From: Gaeumannomyces sp. JS-464
Lineage: Eukaryota; Ascomycota; Sordariomycetes; Magnaporthales; Magnaporthaceae
Assembly: GCA_002197995.1 (NCBI GenBank)
Contig: NGZR01000003.1
Span: 3,286,001-3,350,000, forward strand
Direction of reading: 5' to 3'
Length of the DNA stretch: 64,000 nucleotides
Below the pieces are notes generated by a model that did no database searches, had not been told where the DNA came from, and saw nothing but the letters and a program-made list of their open reading frames with translations. The translations under genes and the position numbers were made by a program. Below, one piece after another: positions 48,106-59,832 of this stretch (within the stretch, counting starts at the first letter, position 1; every line of letters begins with the position of its first letter).

Positions 48106-48435
48106 ATGGTTCTGACGCTTGTTCACACCCGATGGATCAAGACGCCGGGATTGCTGGTAGAAAGGCTGGAATCCAAGTACGGGCCAGGCCAATTCAAAGT
48201 GTCGGCAAGTATCGCCCTTAGCACATCCCCGCTGTGTTCGAAGAGTTCAAGGAACAAAGGGGAATTAACCTTATTGCCCGTGAGAAAGATGCAGCATGAC
48301 GTCTACCGGATAGAAGCCCCTGGGAAACTGAGCTGGCCGGAAGATATTCTGCCGTTATCGGATCCTAATATGCGACGATCCTGGCAAGAAGCTAGGGATG
48401 CAAAGTCGGCAGCAGCCCATCATCTACGGCAATAA
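48106..48435 (+). CDS. Small protein family member B, unrecognised
   Basis: Exon 1 48106-48204 and exon 2 48289-48435, joined in phase 0 across an 84-nt intron with a GC donor (GCAAGT), give 81 aa. The first exon reads MVLTLVHTRWIKTPGLLVER then LESKYGPGQFKVS. The second starts MQHDVYRIEAPGKLSWPEDI and ends in a charged helix (MRRSWQEARDAKSAAAHHLR). It aligns without gaps to copy A over about 28 core residues, with both breaking their exons at the same point. It lacks the second intron of copies A and C. Because the intron length is a multiple of three and has no stop, the unspliced frame is also open, giving 109 aa. No known domain. Confidence 0.55.
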   Translation: MVLTLVHTRWIKTPGLLVERLESKYGPGQFKVSASIALSTSPLCSKSSRNKGELTLLPVRKMQHDVYRIEAPGKLSWPEDILPLSDPNMRRSWQEARDAKSAAAHHLRQ

Positions 48436-50998
48436 AGGAGAAAGCAGCTAGGGTTCTTGTTTTAATATTCTTGACACAAAAGTTCATTTCTTTTTTGGTT
48501 CTGTAATTTTGGTCCCCATTCTTTCTCGTTTTATATTTGTTTGCTGTCTGTTGGTCGGATGGTTCCTCTTCCTCCATCTAGCCATTCTCTTTGTCTGACA
48601 TAGACAGGTGGGAAGAAGACGAAACGTCACCGAAGAGCTATGGTTAAAATTATACATTAAAAAGCGACCATGCCGCCTACCGCCTCCAATTTAACTAGAC
48701 GTACTTAGTTTTTTGTGTGTAGCATCTCAAAGTTAAAATTTAGTGCAATTATCATTCATTAACTGAAGAAGCTTTCTTAAAATCAACTCCTTTGCTGAAA
48801 CATACAAGCTTGCTTCATCCTGAACCTTGAGGGACCAACAGGCTGGACAGGCGGGCTTAAAAATCATGGCGTGATGCCCACGCCTAGATTTTGTAAAGTT
48901 TTGTAAAAGGAGGAATTGGACAAAGCTCAGTTCTTCCCACAACAATGTCTGGCGGAATTTCTCAACATATGCGTGACGCGAGAATGTCGTTGGGCACAGG
49001 CTGGGAAAAAATTTTCTCCAAAATTCATGCGGCAAGTTTATTTTTGGCAACGCTGCAGAACATATTTAGCAACGACGCTAGGAAAACGTGCAGCAAACCG
49101 GTCCCCAGTTAGTGCATCCGATTCCTGCCTTAGCGCTAGTAACCAACCCGGTCAACCACCCCAAAGAATGGGGAACGGGAAAGAAGAGCTCGTCTTCCCC
49201 GCGCATGAATCCCCAAGCACCGAAGGAGGCAGTTTCATGGAGGCGGCAAGGATGCCGCGAATCGACTGGCGGCCCCAAATCCAGCATCAGCCGCCGCTAA
49301 CTTTCCACGAGCCCCCAAATCATCTAGCAGGTGGCCGGGTTACAACCGCCACCCTGATGCCGAATACGGGCCCTGAACTCCCTCTTCGGCTGTGGCTGTC
49401 GGCTATGCCGAATACAAGGCTGCAAGCGGCGACGCCTAGAAACTGCGGTGCAGCAATGGTGGCGTTGTGAAGCCAAGCCACCGCGGCCCTGAGCGGCAGA
49501 AGCCGACTTTTGCCCTTAGATCATGGGAGGTTTTGCTAAAACAGGAAGGTATGCGAGGCACCTTGGATCGACTGGGTCGAGGCGTTCAAGAGGTATAGTG
49601 CCAGGAGTGCGGCGATGCCGGCGCCATGGGTCGTGGCTGGGGCAGAGGGGCGCCACTATCGCTGCCGGACCGTGCCGCGAGGCTGTCAGCTCCAGTGAGC
49701 GCTAACGGGTATAGTAGACATCCGAGTCAAGTCGCCGTGGACGTACAGTGAAAACAACGCCAGGCACCTGTGCCGAAATGTCGCTATGTAGTGGTCCCCA
49801 CGCGCCTTTTGCGTATGCGGCTTTTGCGTATGCGGCACGAGTCCATGGCTGCGTCGTGCTTCGGCGACGTGTCGTGTCGTACGGTGGGGAAAACCCCGAG
49901 ATGGAGTGCCGTCTCGGGAGTATCGAATTAAGGATTCTGGAATTGGCTTGCATTTGCGGGCAACGGAAATGAGCACGATGGCGACCGGCCATTGGTTCGT
50001 TAATTGTCAACACGATGCGCGCCCCTCCTCGCACCAAGCCCACGGTCTAGCTGCTGCCAGCCTGCGCGGAGAGGCTACTGCTTCTGCTCCCTTCATGCTA
50101 CCCAGATAATGTCAAGTGAGCTCCGTTCCGCTCTTGCCCGAGGGCCGTGATGTCGTTGCGGCGCTCGGCGACGCTCCATGGCCACGCCGGGCGCCGAAGC
50201 TGATCCACGGCTCCAGCAGCAACGCCCTTGCAGCGCCAAACAGCCAAGACATGGCTACGAATCAGAGATTTCTCAGGCCAGCTCCAAAAAAGGAAGGCCG
50301 ATCTTGGCCGGCAGGGGAATCGGAGCCTTGGGTCTTTCTCCTCCAGAGATAAGCAAAAAGAGAACTGCTTACCACCAGGCTGGAGAACACCGCAGGTTTG
50401 GGTCAGACGGTACGCAAACGGCGCACTTGCCGCAGGGCCTCGCTGCGGTGGCCTTCACCTGCCCGCTCCGGACTAGCCAAGGACACGGCGCCAAGGGGGC
50501 CAAGCTGGGCGGCGATGTCGAAGTAGGTGGAAGGCGGGTCGGGCTGCGGGAGAACCTCTGGGCATTTCCCGTCGGCCCAATAAGCGCCGCCGGCGCCGCC
50601 TCCGCCCTGAGCACTTTTACCGTCCTGGCGCTGGCTGACGACCATTGTGAGCGACATCGAGAACCATGTCCGCCAAGCAGATACACACCCAGAGGCTTGC
50701 ACTGCATCTTGATTCCGCCCAGTGACGGGACTTTGCCATGAATACCGCCGAGAAACTAGAGGCGGTACCGCATGCGGGGAGCACTTTGTCCCGCAGAAGC
50801 TCAGGCGCCCGAGGAAGGTGCAATACACCCCATAGATAGACGTTCCCGGCTATAGTAATGGGAATGATATAAAAGCTATAGTTTTTCTCACTCGGGCCTC
50901 TGGTGATGCCGCGTTCTGCGCCGCCGCAGTGTCCCCAAGCCTCCCGGCATATTCCCAAGACTACTAACCAGCTTCCTTCGACAAGCGACGCCGCCAAA
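48436..50998. other. Intergenic, no gene recognised
   Basis: 2.5 kb between small gene B and the LVIVD-type gene. Frames such as 48916-49470 (+) and 50403-50828 (-) are long by chance standards but have no motifs, no matching partner frame and no codon pattern like the neighbours. Confidence 0.4.
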
Positions 50999-52938
50999 AT
51001 GGTTCGCGCCACCACTATCACTGCGCTCTGGTCCGCCCTTGCGGGACTCGGCAGGGCCGCAGGCGCGGGCTCCAAGGAGGGCTACGCTTCGGGCGCAGTG
51101 CATGAACGCATCATGGGAATCAAGATGGCATGTATCCCTGGATGACTTCACTCTCTGTCTACGGATTTTAGGCTCACCCGCTAACAATACTACAACTCTA
51201 GCACAATGGGCGAAGGAGGTCGCCGCCGGTCAGATGGACAGCTCTCGCTACCCGGAGCTCGGCTTTACTCGGTGCATCGACGGTTTTGCTGCCGCGATCC
51301 CTGGAGACGCCAACACCTTCAGGTGCCGGAATGTGAGCCCCCCACCCTCCTTATACCGTGGCACCCGATGCATCCCACCGGCCGCATACACATGCTGACG
51401 GTTACAATGCAGATCGATTTGTACCACTTCCTTTCCCACGCCGACCTTGGCAGTAAGCACGCGGGGCAGGGTTCCTCCTCTTGGGGCTGGACGTCCCAGG
51501 ACGGCAGGGAGTTCGTCGCCATCGGGCAATACGACGGCACGGCCTTTGCCGAGATCAGCAAGGAAGGCAAGCTCGTCTATCTGGGCCGGCTTCCCCAGTA
51601 TGACTCCATAGGGTCCAACTGGCGTGAGATCCGGGTGCTGCGCAACTATGCCGTCATCGGCTCCGAGGCCATCAAGCACGGAGTCCAGATCTTCGACATG
51701 AAGAAGCTACTGGACCTCGACCCGGCCAACCCTACCGCCTTCACCCAGGACGACCTGACGGGCCACTGGGACGAGCTGCCTGTGGGCCGCACCCACAACA
51801 TTGTCGTTAACAAGGAGCTCAATTATGCCATCGCATGTGGTTCAGTCGGCGGCAACGAGACCATCCGCGTCAGGGACGACCTCCCCTGCCGCGGCGGCCT
51901 CATCTTCCTCGACATGTCGGACCCCTCCAAGCCCACCAGCCCGGGATGCGCGGCCGGCGACGGCTACGTACACGATGCCGAATGCTTGGTGTACAGGGGC
52001 CCCGACCTGCGGTACCAGGGCCGCGACATTTGCTACGGCTACAACGAGGACACGCTCACCATCTACGACGTGACCAATAAAGTGGGCAACGTCACAAACA
52101 TCATCTCCATCACGTCCTTCCCAGGCGCAGAATACGTGCACCAGGGCGCCGTCAACGACATCAACAATCAGGAGTACCTCTTCCTTGACGATGAATTTGA
52201 CGAGCGAGATGCCAAGGTTGGTCCCATGAAGCAGGGGCTGCCGACGACGCACATCTTTGACATCCGAGACCTCGAGAACCCGCACTACAGTGGCAAATAC
52301 GTCGGCAAGACGCGCTCCATCGACCACAACCAGTACGTCGTCGGCGGTTACCTGTACCAATCCAACTACGGCAACGGCCTTAACGTGCTCGACATACGCT
52401 CCATCACCTCGGACCCGTCGGGCGCCGGCATCTGCGAGGCCGGCTTCTTCGACGTGTACCCGGAGGACGATGAGAACGAAGGGGGCGGCACGGTCGCGTT
52501 CCTGGGTTCGTGGTCGTCCTACGCCGACTTCAAGTCGGGCTTCATCTTCGTGCACACCATCGAGAGGGGCTCCTTCGTCGTCAAGATGAGCAGCAAGGAG
52601 TGCGAAAAGCCGGCCGTGTGCGAGTCCAACGCCTGCCTGACGTCGCTGCGCGCCAGCAGCACCGAGGGGCGCCTCGAGGAGAGCATCAAGTTCTGCCACA
52701 AGTTCTTCCAGCGCAAGGTCACGGACAAGGCTGCCGTGCCGAGTACGCAAAGGAGCCGTGTGCTGCCGGCGGAAAGGACGTTGTCGCTCAGGTCAGCAGT
52801 GCCTGTGCGTGCGTGCCACTGTCCCCGTCCCGGAGCTCCCTAGGACTACCACCAGGCCGCCTGTCCCGACCGTCCTGCCACCGAAGCAGCGGTGAGCGGG
52901 GAGGACTGGCCGCGGTTTGTAGTCTGAACGCTGCGTAA
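50999..52938 (+). CDS. Secreted LVIVD-repeat (choice-of-anchor B type) protein
   Basis: Signal peptide from 50999 (MVRATTITALWSALAGLGRA). Exons are 50999-51131, 51202-51332 and 51413 onward. The mature part starts with a short region (DSSRYPELGFTRCIDGFAAA) followed by a beta-propeller built of LVIVD-like repeats: FVAIGQYDGTAFAEISKEG, GGLIFLDMSDPSKPTSPGC, DTLTIYDVTNKVGNV and THIFDIRDLENPHYSG. The motifs YVHDAECLVY and YVHQGAVND are characteristic of choice-of-anchor B family proteins in fungi and bacteria. Their role is unproven; they are extracellular and may bind metal or cell-wall material. One frame break near 52740 (before EYAKEPCAAGGKD) must be corrected to follow the conserved Cys-rich end. 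Over most of its length the frame is clean. Confidence 0.82.
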
Positions 52939-53171
52939 TGGCAGCATAATGGCTCCAGGGTAGAGTAGAGCACAAGGCTGCAAGAAAATGGGAGAATCGG
53001 GTGTGGAGCGTAAGAAGTATAATTCAGACGATGAGGGCTAGAAAATAAAAGAACAGAAAATTCGTCGCCGCGAGCTAGGGATTCATACCAGAGCGGGACC
53101 AGAAGTGCAGGATGAAGCAGGCCAAAATTCAAAAGTCGTCATTTTCGTCGGTTCTGACGGCGCTTGCCGTC

Positions 53172-54146
53172 CTACATGTTATTCTGTTGCGAACTGACAG
53201 CAGGTGGCGCAGGAGGCGTAATAGCGTTGAGTTTGGTCGCGCGCCGGAACATGGAGTCCTGCGAGACAGAGTTAGTCCCGGTAGAAACAGGGAAGAAGAC
53301 AAAAGGCAGAGGATTTTGTGCCACTTACGAGCATCCCATGCCACATAAACATGCTAAGAATCCTCGCAGACGTGGCCGACGCGGCCCGGTACAGCACAGG
53401 CGACTGCTTGTCCCTCGTGAGGTCGCGCACGACCTGGCGCGCGTACTCGGCAGGCGTCGTGAACTTGATGCCCCCAGACTCGAGAAAGGTTCGCTTCTCC
53501 ACGACCTCGCGGACGGCCTCGTACCAGGTCCCCGGCGGCAGCGTGTCGGGCCCGGCGGCGCCCTTGTGCTCCATGAGCGTGGTGGCGACGGCGCCCGTGA
53601 CGATGTGGACGACGCGCACGCCCAGCGGCGCCAGCTCGATGCGCAGCGTGTCGGCGGCGGCGGCCAGCGCGGCCTTGGACGCGTTGTAGGGCGTCTGGAA
53701 GGGAGGGTTGAAGACCTGGTTGACGCTGCCGACGGTCGCGACGACGCCGCGCGCCGCCACCAGCAGCGGCAGGAGGGCGTGCGTCACGGCCAGCACGCCC
53801 GTGATGTTTTGGTCGATCACGGCCCGCACGCGCGCCTGTCGGCGTCGGCGAAGGGCATGATGTAGTTGACGCCCGCGTTGTTGACCAGCACGTCGAGCCG
53901 CGCCGCCGCGCCGCTGGCCTCCTGGTGCGCCACGACGGCCCGGACGGCGCCGGCGATGGAGGCGTCCGACGTGACGTCCATCTCGACCGTCTGGATGCCC
54001 GCCTCGGCCAGGTGGGCCATCTTGGCAGGGGTGCGGCCTGTGGCGAACACGAGGTGGCCCTGCGCGTGGAACTCGAGCGCCAGGGCCGACCCAATGCCGC
54101 CGGCGCTGCACCCTGTGATCAAGACAATCCTGCGCTTTGCTGCCAT
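53172..54146 (-). CDS. Short-chain dehydrogenase, AYR1-like, frame broken
   Basis: Classical SDR. Residues 1-30 hold the NAD(P) motif LITGCSAGGIGSALALEFHA. VLVNNAG, the serine segment (VATVGSVNQVF) and YNASKAALAAAADTLRIELA (catalytic Tyr and Lys) follow in order. The closest well-known relative is yeast Ayr1, the NADPH-dependent 1-acyl-dihydroxyacetone-phosphate reductase on lipid droplets and ER; many fungal paralogues act on other carbonyls. The last exon (after an intron near 53265-53335) adds DSMFRRATKLNAITPPAPPA and a stop at 53172-53174. A single frame break near 53830-53836, after PFADAD, disconnects the two halves. A one-base indel in a GC-rich run is enough to explain it. Confidence 0.8.
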
Positions 54147-56483
54147 GGTGCCGACTGGGTGCGGGAGACCTCGGTCAAAACCCAGCTAAGGGAAGTGGGA
54201 GCAAAGACGGAGGGGAGATGGATGGGGTGCCATCGTGGGGCATTTTTATTCGCGCTAGAGCCTATTGCCCATGCCACAATGGAACGCTGCGAAGGCTATC
54301 TGATTACGAGAATACTCATCCTGGTTTGTTTATTTCTCCAGCTTGATGTGTATTGGAACGAAGCAACTGTTTTTGGGGTTTCTTCCAGTAGACCGGCCTA
54401 GCATCTGGTATCTGGGAACGATTCTTTAGTATTCTACTGCATCCTAGGACCGTCTAGCATAGCACCGGCACAGAATTGTCTAATTCAACGACTACATCGA
54501 TGCATAATGACTCCCCAAATCTTCAGAGGACCGCGCGGCCTCCACGGCACCGTCAGCATCTGGCTAGCAGCCATCGTTGCGACGCCGCCCGCGATGGTCA
54601 TGCCGGCGCCGTAGCGGTGGCCCGTCGAGCAGCGCCTGGTCCGGTCGACGCAGAGCAAGGCTTCGAGCTGGCGTCGACAAAGGCGAGGCCGCGCTCGCCC
54701 GTGTCGGCCCAGCCGTTGTTGATTCCCTGCGACGCGACCGGGATCCCCCGAGTCGCCCGCGCGCGGCCACCAACCGCGACGAGAATCGCACCGTAGTTGC
54801 ACATGTAGTTTCCAAAGTAAAACATAAAGATGGGCCGATGCGGGCGGCTGCTGTCGTAGTCGGTCAGGACGCTGCTGTTGAACTGTCTTTCCACCCCACC
54901 TACGACAATGGTCTTCACTCCGGCGCTGGGGGACGGCGCCTGACTCCAGCAGTAGAGAGGTACGGTTGCCCAACGACGAGAGCATGTCCGACCGAGGCCA
55001 GGGCCAAGGCAAGATATGAAAAATGTGAGGCGCCATACTTGGCTACCGCTTCCAGGTACACCAATACGCCGGGAGGCCAGCCAAAAGACAAGGTCGAGAG
55101 CCATCGTGTTTAGAGCAACGATTCCCCACCGGCCATCCCACCGCAAGACCAGGGTGACGTGCTGAAAGTCCCGGCATCAACAACGGCCAGATCGCCGGAC
55201 GCGCAATTATGGGCTGGAGAAGCTGTGGGGAAGTCTGCCCACGAGAGTTGGGGAAGTGGGACTCAACCCCCAGACATGCCTACACAATCGGTGGATACAG
55301 TCACAGGGCTCGCCCGCGCGTTGAGTGCGGGGATTGCGGCAGCCAGCCTATCTCGATACCTCCATCGTACCACCTTATCTCCATGGGTATCACGCAAAGG
55401 CTTTCAAAGACTCTCGTTAGCTTCGATGGGGCACATAGGTCTGTGCTGAGCCAGGGTAGTGACGAGGGATCTGAACCAGGATATTGTGGCGTGTATAATA
55501 TTCGCCTAAACATCCTGAAGTCTAGGAATTCTCGAGTAATGCCAGCTTCCGCTTCGAGAGTGTAGTCGGATCGACTGGTGTGTGCCTACACCGAGAAGTA
55601 GAAGCAGGGACTTCAACCTGTCGCCCCAGAACCTTCCGTAACGATTCACATCTTGAATCGATAGTTGGGCGCCATCAAGAACCGTGACTTTTCGAAGTAG
55701 CTGAGCTATCCTAGTGCTGAGACCGGACTCGTAATGCTATCGTTGTTGTTGAAGATGTCATCGCGGGACTGGCGTCTAGGTCTTTACTGGCCCTATTCTC
55801 TAGGATTTCGGTTGTTTCCTTCCTACACGGAGGTAGTCTTCGACTGAACATGTTCAGTCAGTCAGCCTCGCGTGTAGAGTGAATCGGCAGGATGCCATCA
55901 GGTCCTTACTGGATCACGTGAGAAGATCCAGAGGTGGCGGAGGAAACATGATGACTTTGATGTCTCCGGGATTGTTGACCTTGTGTCTCGTCTAGTCGTG
56001 CCGATCCAAATTTGAGGGTGAGGTGAGCTCACTCGACCAAGACTGGCCGTTGTTGGCGAGCTTGGCATCGATTTTCGATCTTGAGCTGTCGGCATGAGGT
56101 TCGCGGTCGTGTAACCAGGGTGTGGCAGCCAGGGCGTGACCTGACAGGTTAGGGTGTTGGAGAGCAGAAAAACGATAACAGCCGACTTCAAATTGCGCCT
56201 GCCCAAGGCACACGCGACAAGGGGAAAAGGGTGGTATTCTCATTGCAATTTCTGCCCGGCTCCTTTTGTCGGCGCATGTCGACGGGCCAAAGGGGAAGAG
56301 ACGAGGTAAAAAAAAAGAGAGAAATAACAAGAAAACCAAAAACAACGAGGCCCTGAAAAATAATGCTGTGCGACGGCTCCCTTCGTTTTAGTCCTCCAAC
56401 TCCCGCCGTGCGGAAGGGCAGCCGAGCAATCCAGGTCGGCAACAAAGAGTAAGATTCAGCACAGGGCGCAGCCAGGCACCCGT
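54147..56483. other. Intergenic, weak frames only
   Basis: A minus-strand frame at 54598-55146 contains RQFNSSVLTDYDSSRPHR and FYFGNYMCNYGAILVAVGG, which look more coding than chance, but its ends and start are unclear and it matches no family I know. The part 55560-55720 has a tRNA-like arm but no convincing tRNA. Confidence 0.35.
54598..55146 (-). CDS. Hypothetical protein, uncertain
   Basis: The open frame carries KTIVVGGVERQFNSSVLTDY and IFMFYFGNYMCNYGAILVAV, with a possible extension in another frame (MTIAGGVATMAASQML). Codon use is more biased than in random frames. No domain, no signal peptide and no homologue that I recognise. It could be a broken gene for a small secreted or membrane protein. 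Confidence 0.25.
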   Translation of the reverse strand: MRWDGRWGIVALNTMALDLVFWLASRRIGVPGSGSQVWRLTFFISCLGPGLGRTCSRRWATVPLYCWSQAPSPSAGVKTIVVGGVERQFNSSVLTDYDSSRPHRPIFMFYFGNYMCNYGAILVAVGGRARATRGIPVASQGINNGWADTGERGLAFVDASSKPCSASTGPGAARRATATAPA

Positions 56484-57456
56484 CTAGCCCCTCCTCCAGA
56501 CGCCGCCTCCCATGTTGGGTTGCTGCGGGCCACGGTTGTAGGCATCTTGACGCTGCTGACCCCAGCCGCCACGCTGCTGCTGGCCCGGGCCCTGCTGGGA
56601 CCGACCGGGCTTGGCAAAGCTAACACGGAGTTGCACGCCCTCGGGGCCGTAGGCGCGACCATCGAGAGCGTCCTTGGCAGCGCTGGCTTCCTCGGCCGTC
56701 TCGAACTCAACAAAGCTGAACCTGTAGTCCGGGTTCTCGGAGCGGCGCGGTTGCTATCAAGGCGCTTGCTGATGTATGTCCTGTGAGTGTGTTAGCAATC
56801 GTATCTCGGAGTGAGTGTCTACGGAGAGGGGCAATATAGAAAGGGCATTGGACGTACGGGTTGAAACCATTGAAGAGCATCCGGATCTCCTCCTCGTTCT
56901 GAGCCTGGTCCGGGGCAGGGCCCAGGCCGCCGACGTAGAGCTTGCGCATGTCGAGCTGCTGATGCTGCTGCTGCTGCTGCTGCTGCTGGAAGCCACCGCC
57001 CATGCCTTGGTCGAATCCGCCCCAGGGCTGCTGGCCGGGGTTGGGGCTGCCGTAAGCGCTGGGGTTGGGGCTGGCGTAGGCGCTGCGGTTGTTGTAGCCA
57101 CCGTTGTTGTAGCCGCCGCCGTTGTTGTAGTTGTTGTAGCCGCCCTGCTGGCGGTCCTGTTGCTTGGGCTCGCACATCCTGACCTTGATCTCCCTGCCGC
57201 CAATGACGGCCTGGAGCCCGTTGACGGCGCGGTCGGCCTCCTCGTGGGTGGGGAAGTCGACGAAGGCATAACCGCGGTTGCGGCCGCTGGCCTGGTCGAG
57301 GGGGATCTTGACACTCTCAAAGGCGGGGAAGCCAGACTGCGCCAGCATCTCCTCGATGTCGGGGTTCTGCAGGTCGTAGTTGAGGTTGCCGATGTAGATG
57401 CGACGACCCTCGGCCTGGGCCGCGTTGATCTGGGGTTGGGGGCTTGCGAAGGACAT
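56484..57456 (-). CDS. RNA-binding protein with two RRMs and Q/N/G-rich linkers
   Basis: First RRM at residues 18-95: RRIYIGNLNYDLQ (RNP2) and GRNRGYAFVDF (RNP1). A low-complexity linker of Asn/Gly/Tyr repeats and a poly-Gln run (encoded by CTG repeats at about 56960-56990) separates it from the second RRM (RKLYVGGLG as RNP2 and YRFSFVEF as RNP1). The tail is Arg/Gly/Gln-rich and ends MGGGVWRRG. Such fungal proteins bind pre-mRNA or mRNA. An intron lies between about 56775 and 56860. A frame break near 56735-56745, in the start of the RNP1 strand, is explained by loss of one C in a CCC run. An essential-looking gene with one error; I read it as functional. Confidence 0.85.
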
Positions 57457-59832
57457 GATTCAGTTTTGGCGGGCAAGAGCTGCGAAATGCGAATGCGACG
57501 CGCGGCGGGCGTTGGGATGTGCAGCGGCAAACGACGCGCCGTTCAATTGATGATGATGAGGATGGGGGAGGCGGGGACGATGGCGGGTGTAGCTCGTGAT
57601 GGCTCGCACTCGATGGCCGACGACGAGGAAGAAGAAGTCGGGTCGGGTGTGCAGCTCCGTTTGGGAAGGGGATTGGGAGAAGGAAGGGACAGCAATGCGG
57701 GAGGGTTGCTGCTGTTCGTTGGAGAAGGAAAGCCCAGCCCGGTTTTTTTGGGTTTTCTTTTTTTTTTTTTTTTCCTTCCTTTCCTTTCCTTTTTTCTTTC
57801 TGTCTCTCTCCCTCCTGCGCAGCCTCTGCCCACGCCCGGTTGACCAGCAGCCCGCCAATCAATGCGACGTATGGCCCCAAGCGATGACCATGCTAGCTCA
57901 GCTGCAGGCGCGGGGTTCCGGACGGTGGTTCACAGCTGCCAGCGTTGGTTTTGCGCAGCTCCAATGCCCGCCAAAAGTGAGGGGCCAGCAGTGGATTGGA
58001 TGCACGTGCCCCTCGTGTGGCTGCCAGTGCGCAGACCCACAGGGGTCCTCGCGGGCTGACAGCTGGCGTGCAATGAGATTTCGGCAATCACGATATATGT
58101 ACCTCTGGGAGGTATCCAGATGGAACGATGCTAGCACAGCTGGTTAGCAGAACTGGTTGGATTCGGGATGCTCCCACCTTGGAGTCGTCCCATCAAAAAC
58201 ACGAGGAATATGAGAGCAAGCGCGAGTACGACATCACTGAGCGGTTGCATATTCACGGGCTTGTCAGCGCGTCTGGATTTCAATCCGTCCTTGCCTGTCA
58301 GGGTCCATGTATGCCCCAAACGCACGCTGCTGTTTACCGTAAATCAGACGCCGGTGCATGCGGCTAACGGCGCGCACGCCGTACTATGCGACACTCAGGC
58401 CAGTACAAAATGCAGACCAAAGCAACCTCAGACGAATTGCAGTTTTCCTTGCTGGAAGAAGCGCGGAGCACGACAGCGTGCGGCTATCTCGCTCCAGCCA
58501 ATGGCCAAAGGAGGCGAAAATCCAAAATGTGGATCCCAGAAAATCCATTTGGCAAAGCACGCAAGCCAATCGCACGCACGGCTTGGCGAGCCGGGGCGGT
58601 TGGGTGCCATGCGAGCCGTCCATCTGTCGATCTCCCCGGCGATCCTCCACGGCCGAGTCCCCGTCGGCACCGGCCAGGATGTGCGCCGCTTGCTAGTACA
58701 TGTCTCCTCCGCCCCGAGTGGCGGCGATGTTTCCCTCAGTGCTTGCCGGTGAGTACACCTCGGCGCCCGCCGCGCTCCCCTGTCCGCCACATTCAGCCTA
58801 CCGTGTGTGCCTGTGGGCTGTCACCGCTGAACAGCATGCACATTTTCTGGTGACTGCCTGCACAGGCCCCCGCGTCGACCTTGCGCCCATCACCCCGGCC
58901 AAACGGTCTGATTTCCACCAATGATGCTTTTTATCCCAGTACCCACTCTTCCCAGCACCACGGTTTCGAACCATCGTCGTTCAGGGGCAACATCTCCTCT
59001 TTAGCCCCATCACCTTCGCTGGATGGAGGTTATTTGGTCGCGGAAAGTATCAGAGTCCCCATGTCCAGTGGCTATCATCGAAATAACACGACTGGATGTC
59101 TAATATACACGCATTTTAAGCCCAACTTTGATGCTGGCCATCGTCACCGAGGTAAAACACGTAGGTAGCTAGCTCGTATTTTGTTCGAATTATCTATCTC
59201 GCTGGGCACGCGCTGGTGCGTAGAAGCGATGTCGCTTCGAATGTTGGTTTCAAGGGGTCACGGTCATGTCGCTGTCGTCTCATCTCTACAGTACCTGTAG
59301 TCCCCCACCCCCAACCATGCTCAGATCTTCCGTCACCGGCCGATCAACAAGAGCCCAAGTCTGGCTCGTGCGACCCTGCTCGGCTTGCTCCCGAGTCGAT
59401 TCTTTGTGGGCCATCTGTTGTCGCCGGGCCACTGGGCCTGGCAGAGCGGCCTTGCAGCGGAGCCGCAACTATCCCAAAATAGGTTCGTGAGACTCGGTTG
59501 ACCCAAGGCATTCGACCTGTTGTGAAATATGCAGTCTCGTGTGTCTGCTTTTCTCCTTCCTAGCTGTCGGGGGGTGACCCTGGTGGCACCATAATCGTTA
59601 AAGCCCAGAATCACGAGCCCTCCTCAGGTTTGCAGTAGAAAGTCGGGCTACGTTCTCTCCATTCTTCCCTGCTTTTCCCTTCCCTCACACCGCCAGCCAT
59701 CCAACCAAGTTCCATCCATTCTTTTCATTCTCGGTGCAGTGCACTTGTTCATTCTTTTTGCTGTATCATTTTTGCCTTGCCGCCAACCATTCCACAATCT
59801 CCCACTCAACAACTACTCTACGAGTCTTCGAG
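57457..59832. other. Intergenic, no gene recognised
   Basis: 2.4 kb between the divergent RRM gene and the small secreted protein. It begins with a T/C-rich leader of the RRM gene (near 57740-57810). Several overlapping frames exist but none is supported. Confidence 0.4.

Noticed and set aside
48916..49470. 184-codon open frame
   Set aside because: Composition unlike the neighbouring genes, no domain, no good start context; probably chance.
50369..51075. Overlapping minus-strand frames upstream of the LVIVD-type gene
   Set aside because: They overlap the signal peptide exon of a well-supported gene on the other strand and contain no recognisable domain.
55565..55715. tRNA-like stretch on the minus strand (ATAGCTCAGCTA and GGTTGAAGTCC)
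   Set aside because: The D-arm lacks the GG of the A box, the T-arm loop has two mismatches to the B box, and I could not pair an acceptor stem or anticodon arm.
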